Source: a virus. From it: a stretch of 31,529 nt of DNA. A program made the translations under genes and the position numbers. Location: IMG/VR virus record IMGVR_UViG_3300017767_000064, positions 1-31,529 of that record; one strand, given 5' to 3'. The notes beneath the pieces are model-generated. The model ran no database searches. It saw only the letters and a list, made by a program, of their open reading frames with translations, and was not told the origin of the DNA. Of this stretch, positions 17,414 through 25,972 are shown piece after piece (within the stretch, counting starts at the first letter, position 1; each line of letters starts with the position of its first letter).

Positions 17414-19030
17414 ATGGCAACAAAATACGGATATGTAAGTAGAGATACAGCGAATCGTCAAATAGACTGGGGTGCTATAGGAACACAGGTGTCTGATGGT
17501 ATTACTAAAATCACAGAAGACAGAAAGGAAAGAAGAGAAGATATATTAACTAAAAGCACGGACTATGCAAAGATGCTTATTGATATGCCTATGGGCTCTA
17601 ACACGGCATTCAATGAATACCTTGCACAATTTACTACTCAAGCATCCAAAGCCGCTCTTGCAGATTTAAATTTGTTAAAGTCTGGGGAAATTACTGAACA
17701 AGAATATTATAATCGAAGAGCTAACCTTCTATCAGGCACAGAACTTATGATAGCAGGGGCTAATAACTTTAATAATAATTATGATTTAATTCAAGAAAGA
17801 ATAGACAATGGCACTGCTTCAGCTGTAGAAATAAAGTACAGACAAAAAATGGCTGAACTATTAGAGTTTGGAAACAGAACTCCATTTATAAATCCTGACA
17901 CCAGAGAGGTTAATACTGCAAGGCTAGCGCCCAGTGGTATAATGGAAACCACTGTAGAGGATATAGCATCAGCTTCAGATATGTTTAGAATATCAAACTT
18001 TCAATTAAATAAGTTTGATATGAATAGTGCAATTGAAGACATTACAAAAAATATAGGTATACAGGATGTTACCATAACACCTGAGATGGTAAAAAAAGCT
18101 CAAAGTGAAGGCAGAGCAATAGGCGCAGTAGGAACAAAAGTAAAAGGGGCATTTAATTCTGCATTAATGAGTGAAAAAGAAACTGAATTAGCTAAGAAAG
18201 ATTATGTAAGTTCTTATTTAAAAGACGATAGCGCTGTCATAAGTATACTGGCTGATTATGTTCCGGGTTATGATGTTACCTTAGATCCGTTTGAAGTAGA
18301 TGATAAAACAGTTTTAATCGGCAGGAATGGTGCGTATGAAATAACAGATGAACAAAGAAAAGCAGCTGAAGATTATATGATAGATAGGTTAGATAAAGCA
18401 TTGCCTGAAACAGTAACACCCTCAATGACTGAAGCTGAAAAAAGAGCTGAAGACAGAGCAGAGAGGAGATTGCAGGTTGAAGAAAAAAGATTAGATATAG
18501 CTATAGAGCAATTAGGTTTAGAAAAGCAAGCAGCGCAAGGTTCTTATGAAGCTGGTGATAATATAATTGTATTAGACGATTCTACTCAAACAGCTGCTAA
18601 AAATTATGTTAAAGGTTTAACTACTGATAATTTTCAAGGTCAAAAAATATTAGATGTTGTTGATAATTTTCAAACTATATTCAGAAAACAAAAGTACGAT
18701 ATAAATTCTGTTGTTGATGTAGAAAAAACTCCGGTAAAAATTACAAGAGGAGGTAAAGAAAGATTAGTTGATTTAAGTGCCATAAAAATATTTGTTCCTG
18801 ATGTTATGGATAAACCTTTATTTATACCGATTGCACCTACAGAGCAAAAAGGATTATTTCCTGCAATAATTGAGCCTGGAGAAAGAATTAATTTAATTAT
18901 GAGATTAATTGACAGAGCTAAGAAACAAGGTATAAAATTAACAGATGATTCGTTTAGAACTTTAATGGAAGATGATTTTGATAAATATAATCCAGTGCAA
19001 GAATCTGGTCAAGATAAACAATTTGGCTAA
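17414..19030 (+). CDS. Internal/ejected virion protein candidate (538 aa)
   Basis: This mainly helical, highly charged protein of 538 residues starts with a conserved-looking segment (YGYVSRDTANRQIDWGAIG, about residues 5-23). A strong coiled-coil stretch follows around 335-380 (KRAEDRAERRLQVEEKRLDI). There is no signal peptide, membrane helix or enzyme motif. It is the middle member of the 245-538-1763 aa series and its stop overlaps the next ATG (TAATG at 19028-19032), implying coupled translation in fixed ratio. A role like T7 gp15, as a core-stack protein ejected with the DNA, is inferred from context. Confidence 0.75.
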   Translation: MATKYGYVSRDTANRQIDWGAIGTQVSDGITKITEDRKERREDILTKSTDYAKMLIDMPMGSNTAFNEYLAQFTTQASKAALADLNLLKSGEITEQEYYNRRANLLSGTELMIAGANNFNNNYDLIQERIDNGTASAVEIKYRQKMAELLEFGNRTPFINPDTREVNTARLAPSGIMETTVEDIASASDMFRISNFQLNKFDMNSAIEDITKNIGIQDVTITPEMVKKAQSEGRAIGAVGTKVKGAFNSALMSEKETELAKKDYVSSYLKDDSAVISILADYVPGYDVTLDPFEVDDKTVLIGRNGAYEITDEQRKAAEDYMIDRLDKALPETVTPSMTEAEKRAEDRAERRLQVEEKRLDIAIEQLGLEKQAAQGSYEAGDNIIVLDDSTQTAAKNYVKGLTTDNFQGQKILDVVDNFQTIFRKQKYDINSVVDVEKTPVKITRGGKERLVDLSAIKIFVPDVMDKPLFIPIAPTEQKGLFPAIIEPGERINLIMRLIDRAKKQGIKLTDDSFRTLMEDDFDKYNPVQESGQDKQFG

Positions 19031-22000
19031 TGAACGAAGAAATATTAAAAAATATTTGGGATTATCTTTCAACGCAAGGATTAACTAAATCTCCATTTGA
19101 TGAGTGGTCTGTAAATATACAGCAAGATGAGGGTATTCAAAAAAATATACACGGTTATTTAGTCAATCAAAACTTAACCGATTCTGATTTTGATATATGG
19201 GCCTCAAACATAGGTTTAAAAAAAAAAGACGAAACCGATATGGTTTCAGAATTGGAAACTGGTATTTCTCAGCCAAGCGCATTATCAAGAAACCAGCGTC
19301 TTAGCATAACTCCTACTGCTGAAAAAGATACAGCAATAGAAAGAGCTTTTGGTAAAAACGAAGTCACAGATTTTTTTGGAGATTTATATAGAGCATGGAA
19401 AACAGGAGCAGGTCAAGCAGCTACTGTAGATGATGCTCTTAAAGTTTTTGCTGGTGGAACAAATGTAACCGACGAAACTTTACAAGATTATATTCAAGCC
19501 GTACAAACCATGGAATCATTTTCTCCCTCAGAGGAAATGCAAGATTTTAGTAGGATTTACGAAGCTGAGGGTAAGGGTGTAAAAGGTTTTATTAAAGGAG
19601 TTTTAAAAAATCCAACAGCCGCTGTGCAGGTAGCTGTATCTTCTTTGAGATCTATGATTAACCCAGCTTCAATTGCTGCGGGTACTGCAGGAGCAGGGGC
19701 GGGAGCAACGGCAGGATTAGCTGGTGGTATTTTAGCTCCTATAACATCTACTGCAGGCGCTGGTATAGGTTCTATACTTGGTATGACAGGAGCTCTTGAA
19801 ACTGCTTTGTCATACACAGAATTTTTAAAAGAAGAGCTACAAAATAAAGGATTAGACTTTACTGATGAAAACATAAGAACAGTATTAGAAGATGATGAAT
19901 CAAGAAATAGAATTAGGAATAGATCATTGGGTAGAGGTGCAACCATATCTACTCTCAATGCTATAACTGGAGGTTTAGCTGGTGGAGTAGCTGCAAAAGT
20001 AGGAACAAAGTTAGGAAGAACTGCTGGCGCTTTATCTGGTTTAGGGACACAAGCAGTAGGGGGTGGAGCGGCAGAAGCTGCAGGTCGAGCAGTAGCTGGG
20101 CAGGAAATGGATGTTGCGGAAATAGGATTTGAAGCTCTTGGAGAAATAGCTGGACCTTCTATCATAGGAACTGCGATTGGTGTAGCTAAGACTTCAGAGT
20201 ATAAAATAAATAACGAAGTTGTAAGTAAAGCTGATATTGAAAACATTATTAACAGCAATAATTATGATGCTATAACAGGTATTACTTATGAAATAGTAAA
20301 TGATCCTGTATTAAAAGAAAAAGTAAATCAAGCTAGGCAAGATGCCCCAATAGCAGTTGAAATAAAAGAAACTTTTGATAAAGATAAACAGCCTAACGAT
20401 GAGCAATTAAAAGAATTAGTTAAGTTAGATAAAGAAATAACTAAAACTAAAGACAACAAAACGCCAAGAGCAAAAGTAAAATTAAAAGAGTTAGAAGAAC
20501 AATATAAAACAATAAGCGATGCCATTCAAAAGCCAAGCACAGAGGAGATACCTCTATCGAAACAACCCGAAACTAGCCCAGCAGTGGGAACAGGAGACAC
20601 CCAAGGGGCAGTCACTACCGGAGAGATTGCATCCGAGGAAACCCAAACTACGCAACCAATCGAAGAGGTCGAGACTCAGGTTAAGGACGATGCGAGCGAG
20701 GTAGTAGAAGAAACTTATACGCTGCCAGAAGATCCAAGAAAAGCCAAAAAAGATTTTGAGATTATTGATAATAGAGATGGTTTTTTACAAGAGTTAGAAG
20801 AAGGTGGAGACAATAAGTGGATTGTGAGAAATATTAAAACTGGTTTAATTGAACCTTCTTCAACTAAATCACAAGCTCAACAATTAATAAACAACACAGT
20901 AAATAAACAAGGAATGACCATGGATTACGGAGAAGGTCAACCGGTGCTAGAAGAATTTAGAACACAGGTAGAACAAGAGGTGGTTGTAGCTCCTATTGAA
21001 GTGTCTCCCACAGATAAAACACAAAAAATTGGGCAATTTGAAGTGATACTTACAAAAGATAATGTTATTAAAAGTATAAAGAAAAAAAACAAAGAAGTTT
21101 CAACTCAAGGAAGACAAGAGGCAGAATCGTTATTGGTTGAACAAGGGTTTATAAATGTAATGCCTAATGAAGTAACTAATATAAAAGGCTTAAATCCTAT
21201 TGATGCAGCAAACAAAACTTTAGATGAAAGTAATAATCCTCAAGAAATAGCTTTTGCTATACGAGCGATAGATAATATAAAAACAGAACAAGCCTCACAA
21301 TTAAAAGAAAATTTACAATCTGGATTACCTTCTATGTTTACATTAAAACAAAAATTTACTCCTAAATCTATTATAGAAGTTATAGGTAATAAGCCTTCAG
21401 AATTAGGTAAGAATTTTACAAGAACATGGGTTAGTAAAGATGGTAAGAGTTTAAAAGATGGATTTATTGATGAAAATAAAATTGAATTTACAGAAGACCA
21501 AGTTGCTGAATTTATAACTAACTTCCCTAATAAAACTGAATATAATAATTCAATAATAGAATCTACTGTAGATTTAAAAAAAGATTTAGAAAACAAATTA
21601 ATAGAAATAACTGGAATAAATCCTTCAGCCGAAAACATACAACTTATATCAGAGATAACTGAAGAGGGAATAAGGGAAGCTGAAAGTAAAGCGGTATTTG
21701 AAGCTGAAAGAAAAGCAGAAGAAAAACCCATAGTATCTCCAGAGCGTAGAAAAACTCCAAAGCCAGAGAAAGTAGAACCAAGAGCAGACATTACTGATGA
21801 TCTTAAAACTTTATCAGAGGAATCTTTTGATAACATAACAGAGGAGGCGGTAAAAACAAACTTAGATAACTTTGCTTCTCAAGTAAAATCTAATTTAACA
21901 GGTAGAGGTGTGTTGACTGAACAAGCAAGAGGTACATCGACTATGAGAATAGATCAAGCATTTGGCTTAAACAACAGCACTAAAATATATCGAACTGTAA

Positions 22001-24321
22001 TAAGGCCAATAATTGATGTATATACGAAATTTAAAACGGATTATAGAAGAGTTAATACAGATGCAGAAAAAGCAGAAGACTTTATAAGATACGAAGGTAA
22101 ATCAAAGACAGATAAATTATTAGGAAGAGGAAGAAAACAAAACGATGTTACTAAAGATTTATATGAGATAAGATTATATCAATTAGCTAGAGAGTATGTA
22201 AGTAATATAGTAGATGGTGTTCCGTCAGAAAAATCTCCCAACCCTGTAGAGCTGGCTCAGTTTACAGCAGATGAAGCTATAGCAGGAAGAGTTTTAACTG
22301 ATGCAGATGGTAAGGCTTTAATTGAACTATTAAAAAAACATGCTAAAAATGGGGAAATTAACCCTGTTGTGATGAAGAGAAAATTAAAACCATCTCAAAA
22401 AAAAGCGCTAAAAATATTAGATAAAAGAAACGCCGAGCTTGAACAGAAAATAATTAAAAATGCTCAACGATCTGGTAAAGAACTTGAGCTTATTAATGAT
22501 TACTCACATAGAGTGGTTTTAAAATCTCCACTTGAGCAAAATGTAGATGTAGAAAATAATGCTAAAGATTTTTCAGAAAACTTTGAAGGTGTTACTGAAA
22601 GAGAAAGAACTGGAGGAGTGAAGCCTATAAGTTTTGATCCAATACTTTCTTTGCTTAGAGGAACTCAAGAAACAAATCTATCCTATTACATGAAGGACGA
22701 GGTAGGAAGAATACAAGCATTAACATCCGAGCTTTTCAATAAATATAAAAACGGAAACAAAGGTCAAGCAGATGCTTCTTTAGCGCTTGCTAATTCAGTA
22801 CGTGAACTATTAAGAATTACTTATGTAAGAACTTTTATGGATGCTGGCTCTACTGGTCTTAATTTAAAAAGAGAAGCAGAAAAAATGGGGTACAGAGTTT
22901 TACTTGGATCTGTTCCTAGGTTTGCAGCAGAACTTTTAGGTAACGCTGCTATGCTTGTAACACAGCCAGCCGAAGTTATACAAAATGCTTATGACAAATA
23001 TTCTTCTATAAGTTTAAATTTAAAACCAACGGCGAGAGACAACTATCTTAAAATATTAGAAAATTTAAATTCTTCTGAAGTAAATAAATTAGGAGAAATA
23101 ATTGGCCAAGCTGATAGCAAATATTCTGACCCTAATAATTATTTGAATTTATCTGAAATGAGACAATCAGGTATGCAGAGTAGGGTTCAGGAAAAAATGT
23201 CAATAATAGCGGGCATGGGGCCGAGACAGACTTATAAAGTTGTAAACTCCATAAGTGATTTACTTATGGCAGGTGGTGATAAATTAATTGCTAGACCTCT
23301 TTGGATATCAAAATTTGCAAATGAATTTAAAAACAATGTAAAAAATAATTTAAATGAAGATATAGATTTAACTGTAGATGACTTTGAAAAAATTGCTGAT
23401 GAAACTTCTGAATATTTAAAAGATAGTAAATATGCTCAAGCAATAAAAGATGCTACATTTCAATCTGATAAAACCGTGGCTGAATTTATTACTTCTGGTA
23501 ATCCATTTAATGCTATTATTAAAAATGTTAGAAGGGATGAGAAGGGTGAAAGGGCTAAAAACTTTTATAGAGTAATAAACTCTTTCATGGCAAACTTTAA
23601 TTTGAATGAATATGCTACAGCTAGATTTGCAGTAGGAGCTATGCTTAAAGATGGTGAAATATCTAAAGCTCAAGCAGGTAAATTATTAGCGGGAATATTA
23701 GCACGTATGTCATCTTATGTTATTCTTTATAGAACATTCTCTAAATTCTTTGATGAAGTATTTTTAGGCGCACCAGAAGAAGAAGAGGAAGAGGATGTAG
23801 CTCAGTTAATTACTAGACAGGTTATAGGCTCTTTGTCAACATTAATGTTTAGAGGTGGATTAGGTAATATACCTGCGCTTCCAGTTAATTATGGGATTGA
23901 GTATTTAAATAAAGAGTACCTAGATTTCTTAAGAGACGGTGGAGAGTATGACGCTTATGATGATTCTATTGTTTATAGCTTAGTAGGGCTTGATGATTTT
24001 TCTGGTAAATCTTTACCGGAAATAGCTTTACCTATTTTAGCTGGACCATACGGGCCATTAGCCAAAACTTTAACAAGAGGAGCGGAGTTAGCTGGTAGAA
24101 CTCAATCAAGAAAAACTCAAGATGCTAGAGATAGAGCTCAAGAAGAACTTACAAACAGAATTTCATTTGAACTTTTAGGTCAACTTGGTTTGATTCCATT
24201 CTATAAAGATATTAGAAGAGGTAAATTAAAAATAAGATTCAAGGACGAAGGAGGTAATACAATATCTCCAAGCGAATTGAGAAAACTTGATCCTGATTTA
24301 TACGATAGGCTTTACAACTAA
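19030..24321 (+). CDS. Very large internal/ejected virion protein (1763 aa)
   Basis: Two tandem ~32-residue repeats open the protein (KNIWDYLSTQGLTKSPFDEW and KNIHGYLVNQNLTDSDFDIW). A Gly/Ala-rich hydrophobic region at about 195-265 could insert in membranes. An acidic, Ser/Thr/Pro-rich disordered stretch covers about 497-560. Long helical domains follow, then a hydrophobic segment near 1545-1575 with a Glu run (EEEEEE) behind it. No transglycosylase or protease motif is clear. Length, position and membrane-active segments suit the largest ejected core protein, as with T7 gp16. DNA at 20521-20700 is 53% G+C by count (96 of 180), against 22-32% in flanking lines, and carries a second gene in another frame. 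Confidence 0.82.
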   Translation: MNEEILKNIWDYLSTQGLTKSPFDEWSVNIQQDEGIQKNIHGYLVNQNLTDSDFDIWASNIGLKKKDETDMVSELETGISQPSALSRNQRLSITPTAEKDTAIERAFGKNEVTDFFGDLYRAWKTGAGQAATVDDALKVFAGGTNVTDETLQDYIQAVQTMESFSPSEEMQDFSRIYEAEGKGVKGFIKGVLKNPTAAVQVAVSSLRSMINPASIAAGTAGAGAGATAGLAGGILAPITSTAGAGIGSILGMTGALETALSYTEFLKEELQNKGLDFTDENIRTVLEDDESRNRIRNRSLGRGATISTLNAITGGLAGGVAAKVGTKLGRTAGALSGLGTQAVGGGAAEAAGRAVAGQEMDVAEIGFEALGEIAGPSIIGTAIGVAKTSEYKINNEVVSKADIENIINSNNYDAITGITYEIVNDPVLKEKVNQARQDAPIAVEIKETFDKDKQPNDEQLKELVKLDKEITKTKDNKTPRAKVKLKELEEQYKTISDAIQKPSTEEIPLSKQPETSPAVGTGDTQGAVTTGEIASEETQTTQPIEEVETQVKDDASEVVEETYTLPEDPRKAKKDFEIIDNRDGFLQELEEGGDNKWIVRNIKTGLIEPSSTKSQAQQLINNTVNKQGMTMDYGEGQPVLEEFRTQVEQEVVVAPIEVSPTDKTQKIGQFEVILTKDNVIKSIKKKNKEVSTQGRQEAESLLVEQGFINVMPNEVTNIKGLNPIDAANKTLDESNNPQEIAFAIRAIDNIKTEQASQLKENLQSGLPSMFTLKQKFTPKSIIEVIGNKPSELGKNFTRTWVSKDGKSLKDGFIDENKIEFTEDQVAEFITNFPNKTEYNNSIIESTVDLKKDLENKLIEITGINPSAENIQLISEITEEGIREAESKAVFEAERKAEEKPIVSPERRKTPKPEKVEPRADITDDLKTLSEESFDNITEEAVKTNLDNFASQVKSNLTGRGVLTEQARGTSTMRIDQAFGLNNSTKIYRTVIRPIIDVYTKFKTDYRRVNTDAEKAEDFIRYEGKSKTDKLLGRGRKQNDVTKDLYEIRLYQLAREYVSNIVDGVPSEKSPNPVELAQFTADEAIAGRVLTDADGKALIELLKKHAKNGEINPVVMKRKLKPSQKKALKILDKRNAELEQKIIKNAQRSGKELELINDYSHRVVLKSPLEQNVDVENNAKDFSENFEGVTERERTGGVKPISFDPILSLLRGTQETNLSYYMKDEVGRIQALTSELFNKYKNGNKGQADASLALANSVRELLRITYVRTFMDAGSTGLNLKREAEKMGYRVLLGSVPRFAAELLGNAAMLVTQPAEVIQNAYDKYSSISLNLKPTARDNYLKILENLNSSEVNKLGEIIGQADSKYSDPNNYLNLSEMRQSGMQSRVQEKMSIIAGMGPRQTYKVVNSISDLLMAGGDKLIARPLWISKFANEFKNNVKNNLNEDIDLTVDDFEKIADETSEYLKDSKYAQAIKDATFQSDKTVAEFITSGNPFNAIIKNVRRDEKGERAKNFYRVINSFMANFNLNEYATARFAVGAMLKDGEISKAQAGKLLAGILARMSSYVILYRTFSKFFDEVFLGAPEEEEEEDVAQLITRQVIGSLSTLMFRGGLGNIPALPVNYGIEYLNKEYLDFLRDGGEYDAYDDSIVYSLVGLDDFSGKSLPEIALPILAGPYGPLAKTLTRGAELAGRTQSRKTQDARDRAQEELTNRISFELLGQLGLIPFYKDIRRGKLKIRFKDEGGNTISPSELRKLDPDLYDRLYN
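20519..20704 (+). CDS. Overprinted small phage protein, KSQAQRRYLY family, in an alternative frame (61 aa)
   Basis: Read two bases out of phase with the 1763-aa gene, this ORF runs from ATG 20519 to TAG 20702-20704. It begins MPFKSQAQRRYLYRNNPKLA and continues with W-E-x-E-T-P-K-G and S-L-P-E-R-L. From memory, this is the layout of a widespread family of ~50-65 residue phage proteins (MPFKSxAQRRYL...P-x-x-A-x-x-W...LPE). Its last ~24 residues are strongly basic (Arg/Lys), perhaps shaped by the acidic frame above it. The region is sharply GC-richer than its flanks, as if a foreign segment had been inserted. It could be a live overlapping gene or a fossil insert; the match to a family start argues against chance. 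Confidence 0.6.
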   Translation: MPFKSQAQRRYLYRNNPKLAQQWEQETPKGQSLPERLHPRKPKLRNQSKRSRLRLRTMRAR

Positions 24322-24404
24322 TTAAATAAGTTCCAAAAGATAACGTAAAGTATCACTGCGTTTATTATAAATACAATTAGAAAATTTAATTTACTGTGTT
24401 TCAT
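24318..24404 (-). CDS. 28-residue single-pass membrane peptide at the convergent junction
   Basis: ATG 24404-24402 overlaps the TGA of the metallophosphoesterase gene (24403-24401) in the classic ATGA arrangement for coupled translation. The ORF ends at TAG 24320-24318, overlapping by four bases the stop of the convergent 1763-aa gene. The peptide starts MKHSKLNF and is then almost wholly hydrophobic (L-I-V-F-I-I-N-A-V-I-L-Y-V-I-F-W), so one membrane helix with a positive N-terminus is expected. It exactly fills what would otherwise be an 80-base gap. Possible roles are a holin-like, antiholin-like or membrane-anchoring peptide. Function is unknown; very short ORFs can be chance, but the overlap geometry supports it. 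Confidence 0.5.
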   Translation of the reverse strand: MKHSKLNFLIVFIINAVILYVIFWNLFN

Positions 24405-25117
24405 AGCTCCATTAAACAATTAATAGCGGTGTGTCCGCCTAGTACAACGCCACATCCTATGGCTTGTTTCTTAAAATGCTTTGCGTAAGCAGCTGCGTAT
24501 GAGGTTGTGTCTATACCACAGCCTACTTGCATCCCGAAGATACGAAAGTTTCTCCCAACCATCCATTCAATGTAAGCTTGCGTGTGTATATGACCCTGAA
24601 CTGTAGACATCATATCGTTCTTTGCTTTTGTTCTAGCAGTCCCTCCCTCTCCGTGAATGTATTGTACATTGTCATATACTACTCTCTCAACCCAGTTCCA
24701 AGCAGTTCCTAAAACCTCATTATAAGATTTAATCCACATAGAAGGTATTGCTGAGGTCTGAGCTTTACGCATTACCATTCTGTCATGGTTTCCTATGATT
24801 ACATCTGCATCAGGAAAAGAATCTTTCCATTCAGATACAGCCTGAATTGCATATTCCAACTCATCAGCTCCACCTAGAGCATCGCTTGAAGTTTCATGAT
24901 ATGAACTGTAATGATTGTCTATGATGTCTCCAATAAAAATTACTTGGTTACATAAATACTTTGCATAGGTTTCTTGACAAAACTCTAAGTACCCATCAAG
25001 TTCAAAAGGTGCGTGTATATCTCCTATAACAAGGATACGTCTTTCGTTTTTGGTTAAGTTATCGTAAGCTATTTTTTTATCACCTTTTAGGCGTGGCCGG
25101 AAATCTTTATATCTCAT
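24401..25117 (-). CDS. Metallophosphoesterase, calcineurin-like (238 aa)
   Basis: All five metal-binding blocks of the calcineurin-like phosphoesterase fold are present in order: GDIH (32-35), GDIID (63-67), GNHDR (109-113), HGEGG (155-159) and GHIHT (175-179). The enzyme is cytoplasmic and likely hydrolyses phosphoester bonds in nucleotides, nucleic acid or phosphoproteins using two metal ions. Such enzymes are frequent in phage replication modules, where substrates are seldom known. It starts 11 bases inside the upstream small gene and its stop overlaps a 28-codon membrane ORF. It is the penultimate gene of the - strand operon. Confidence 0.92.
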   Translation of the reverse strand: MRYKDFRPRLKGDKKIAYDNLTKNERRILVIGDIHAPFELDGYLEFCQETYAKYLCNQVIFIGDIIDNHYSSYHETSSDALGGADELEYAIQAVSEWKDSFPDADVIIGNHDRMVMRKAQTSAIPSMWIKSYNEVLGTAWNWVERVVYDNVQYIHGEGGTARTKAKNDMMSTVQGHIHTQAYIEWMVGRNFRIFGMQVGCGIDTTSYAAAYAKHFKKQAIGCGVVLGGHTAINCLMEL

Positions 25118-25295
25118 TTTCTAAGGAGTCAGTTATGGTTTTAAGTTTTGATGTCATCTTAGAAACCTCTCCTTTGAGTTCAACATATTGTTGGTCGACA
25201 AGTAATTCGTAAATGTTATTTACGGAGTCGTGTAAGTCATCCATAATATAATTAATATTACGTATGCGCTTTTGTTCTAACGGAGTGATGTTCAT
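25107..25295 (-). CDS. Small coiled-coil protein of unknown function (62 aa)
   Basis: This protein of 62 residues is almost entirely predicted helix with heptad-like hydrophobic spacing (I-x-x-I-N-Y-I-x-x-D-L and V-x-K-M-T-S-K-L). It probably forms a coiled-coil dimer. It overlaps the metallophosphoesterase start by 11 bases and begins three bases after the stop of the upstream gene, so it is a tightly packed operon member. I recognise no family; it may act as a partner or regulator of a neighbouring replication protein. Confidence 0.7.
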   Translation of the reverse strand: MNITPLEQKRIRNINYIMDDLHDSVNNIYELLVDQQYVELKGEVSKMTSKLKTITDSLENEI

Positions 25296-25298
25296 AAT

Positions 25299-25529
25299 TT
25301 ACTTTGTTTCCCTTAACATCATTCCTCCCCAATACTCATCGATAGACTTTATATATCTATAAACTTTTCTGGATTTTTTTTTAACGTTTTCAATTTCAGT
25401 TTTAGTTGATTCCTTTCCTAGATTACAGTACAAATCGGCATCAATCTCTAGTAATTTATCTATTTTTTTACGGTCATTCCAAGATGTAAATCCTATAATC
25501 TTGTCTATGTCCTCTATAGAATACGCCAT
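25299..25529 (-). CDS. Small conserved-looking protein of unknown function (76 aa)
   Basis: This charged helical protein of 76 residues has W-N-D-R-K-K-I-D-K-L-L-E-I-D-A (about 17-31) and L-G-K-E-S-T-K-T-E (about 37-45), then a Lys-rich helix with a Tyr repeat. No catalytic residues or membrane segment are evident. The W-x-x-R-K/ID/LL-x-x-D layout could be a helix-turn-helix-like or ATPase-associated small domain, but this is a guess. It lies 23 bases after the DnaA-like gene and three bases before the next small gene, within the replication operon. Confidence 0.7.
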   Translation of the reverse strand: MAYSIEDIDKIIGFTSWNDRKKIDKLLEIDADLYCNLGKESTKTEIENVKKKSRKVYRYIKSIDEYWGGMMLRETK

Positions 25530-25552
25530 AATGTATGTAATCTTCTTTAAAG

Positions 25553-25972
25553 TTATGAAATTTTTTCTAAAGTCTGTTCTAAATTATAAAATTTTTGTTT
25601 CAGGTTTATATAGTTGTGTAGCAGTAATCTATAGTTATCTTTAGCTTTTCTATTTCTAACTCGTGCATTTAAGTTATTACGATTTTTGTATATTTTTTCT
25701 TGAAGAATTTTATCTTTTACTTTTTGATATATATCAAGCATTCTGGTTTCATTCCACAGTTTTAAGTTTGTAAAGATTTTTAAAGCATGAAGAACTGTAG
25801 CGTGGTCTCTGCCAATAGAAGATCCAATATCTTTTAATGGTTTGCTAGAAAACTCACGACACAACCTAAAGTAAATAGCTCGTTGATATACATTTTCTTG
25901 TACTCTACTTTTTAAAGTAAAATCATTTTCAAATTCTTTAATTAACATCTGCTGTATTTTTTCAAGTTTCAT
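25553..25972 (-). CDS. Stand-alone DnaA domain IV DNA-binding protein (139 aa)
   Basis: Residues about 1-90 match the C-terminal DNA-binding domain of DnaA (Bac_DnaA_C). RAIYFRLCREFSSKPLKDIG (31-50) is followed by the signature GRDHATVLHALK (54-65), the helix-turn-helix that reads the DnaA box. The AAA+ ATPase and other DnaA domains are absent. The remaining ~50 residues are a basic coiled-coil-like tail. It could bind DnaA boxes at a phage origin, recruit host replication proteins, or compete with host DnaA. Its start overlaps the upstream gene by 11 bases. It sits with primase and helicase genes, supporting a role in replication initiation. Confidence 0.9.
   Translation of the reverse strand: MKLEKIQQMLIKEFENDFTLKSRVQENVYQRAIYFRLCREFSSKPLKDIGSSIGRDHATVLHALKIFTNLKLWNETRMLDIYQKVKDKILQEKIYKNRNNLNARVRNRKAKDNYRLLLHNYINLKQKFYNLEQTLEKIS

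Noticed and set aside
19557-20258. Long - strand ORF of 233 residues, Ala/Pro/Ser-rich
   Set aside because: It is the mirror of the Gly/Ala-rich part of the 1763-aa gene; it has no motif, and would run against the transcription of the whole module.
21240-21836. - strand Ser/Leu-rich ORF of 198 residues
   Set aside because: No motif or start context; it lies opposite the helical part of the large virion gene.
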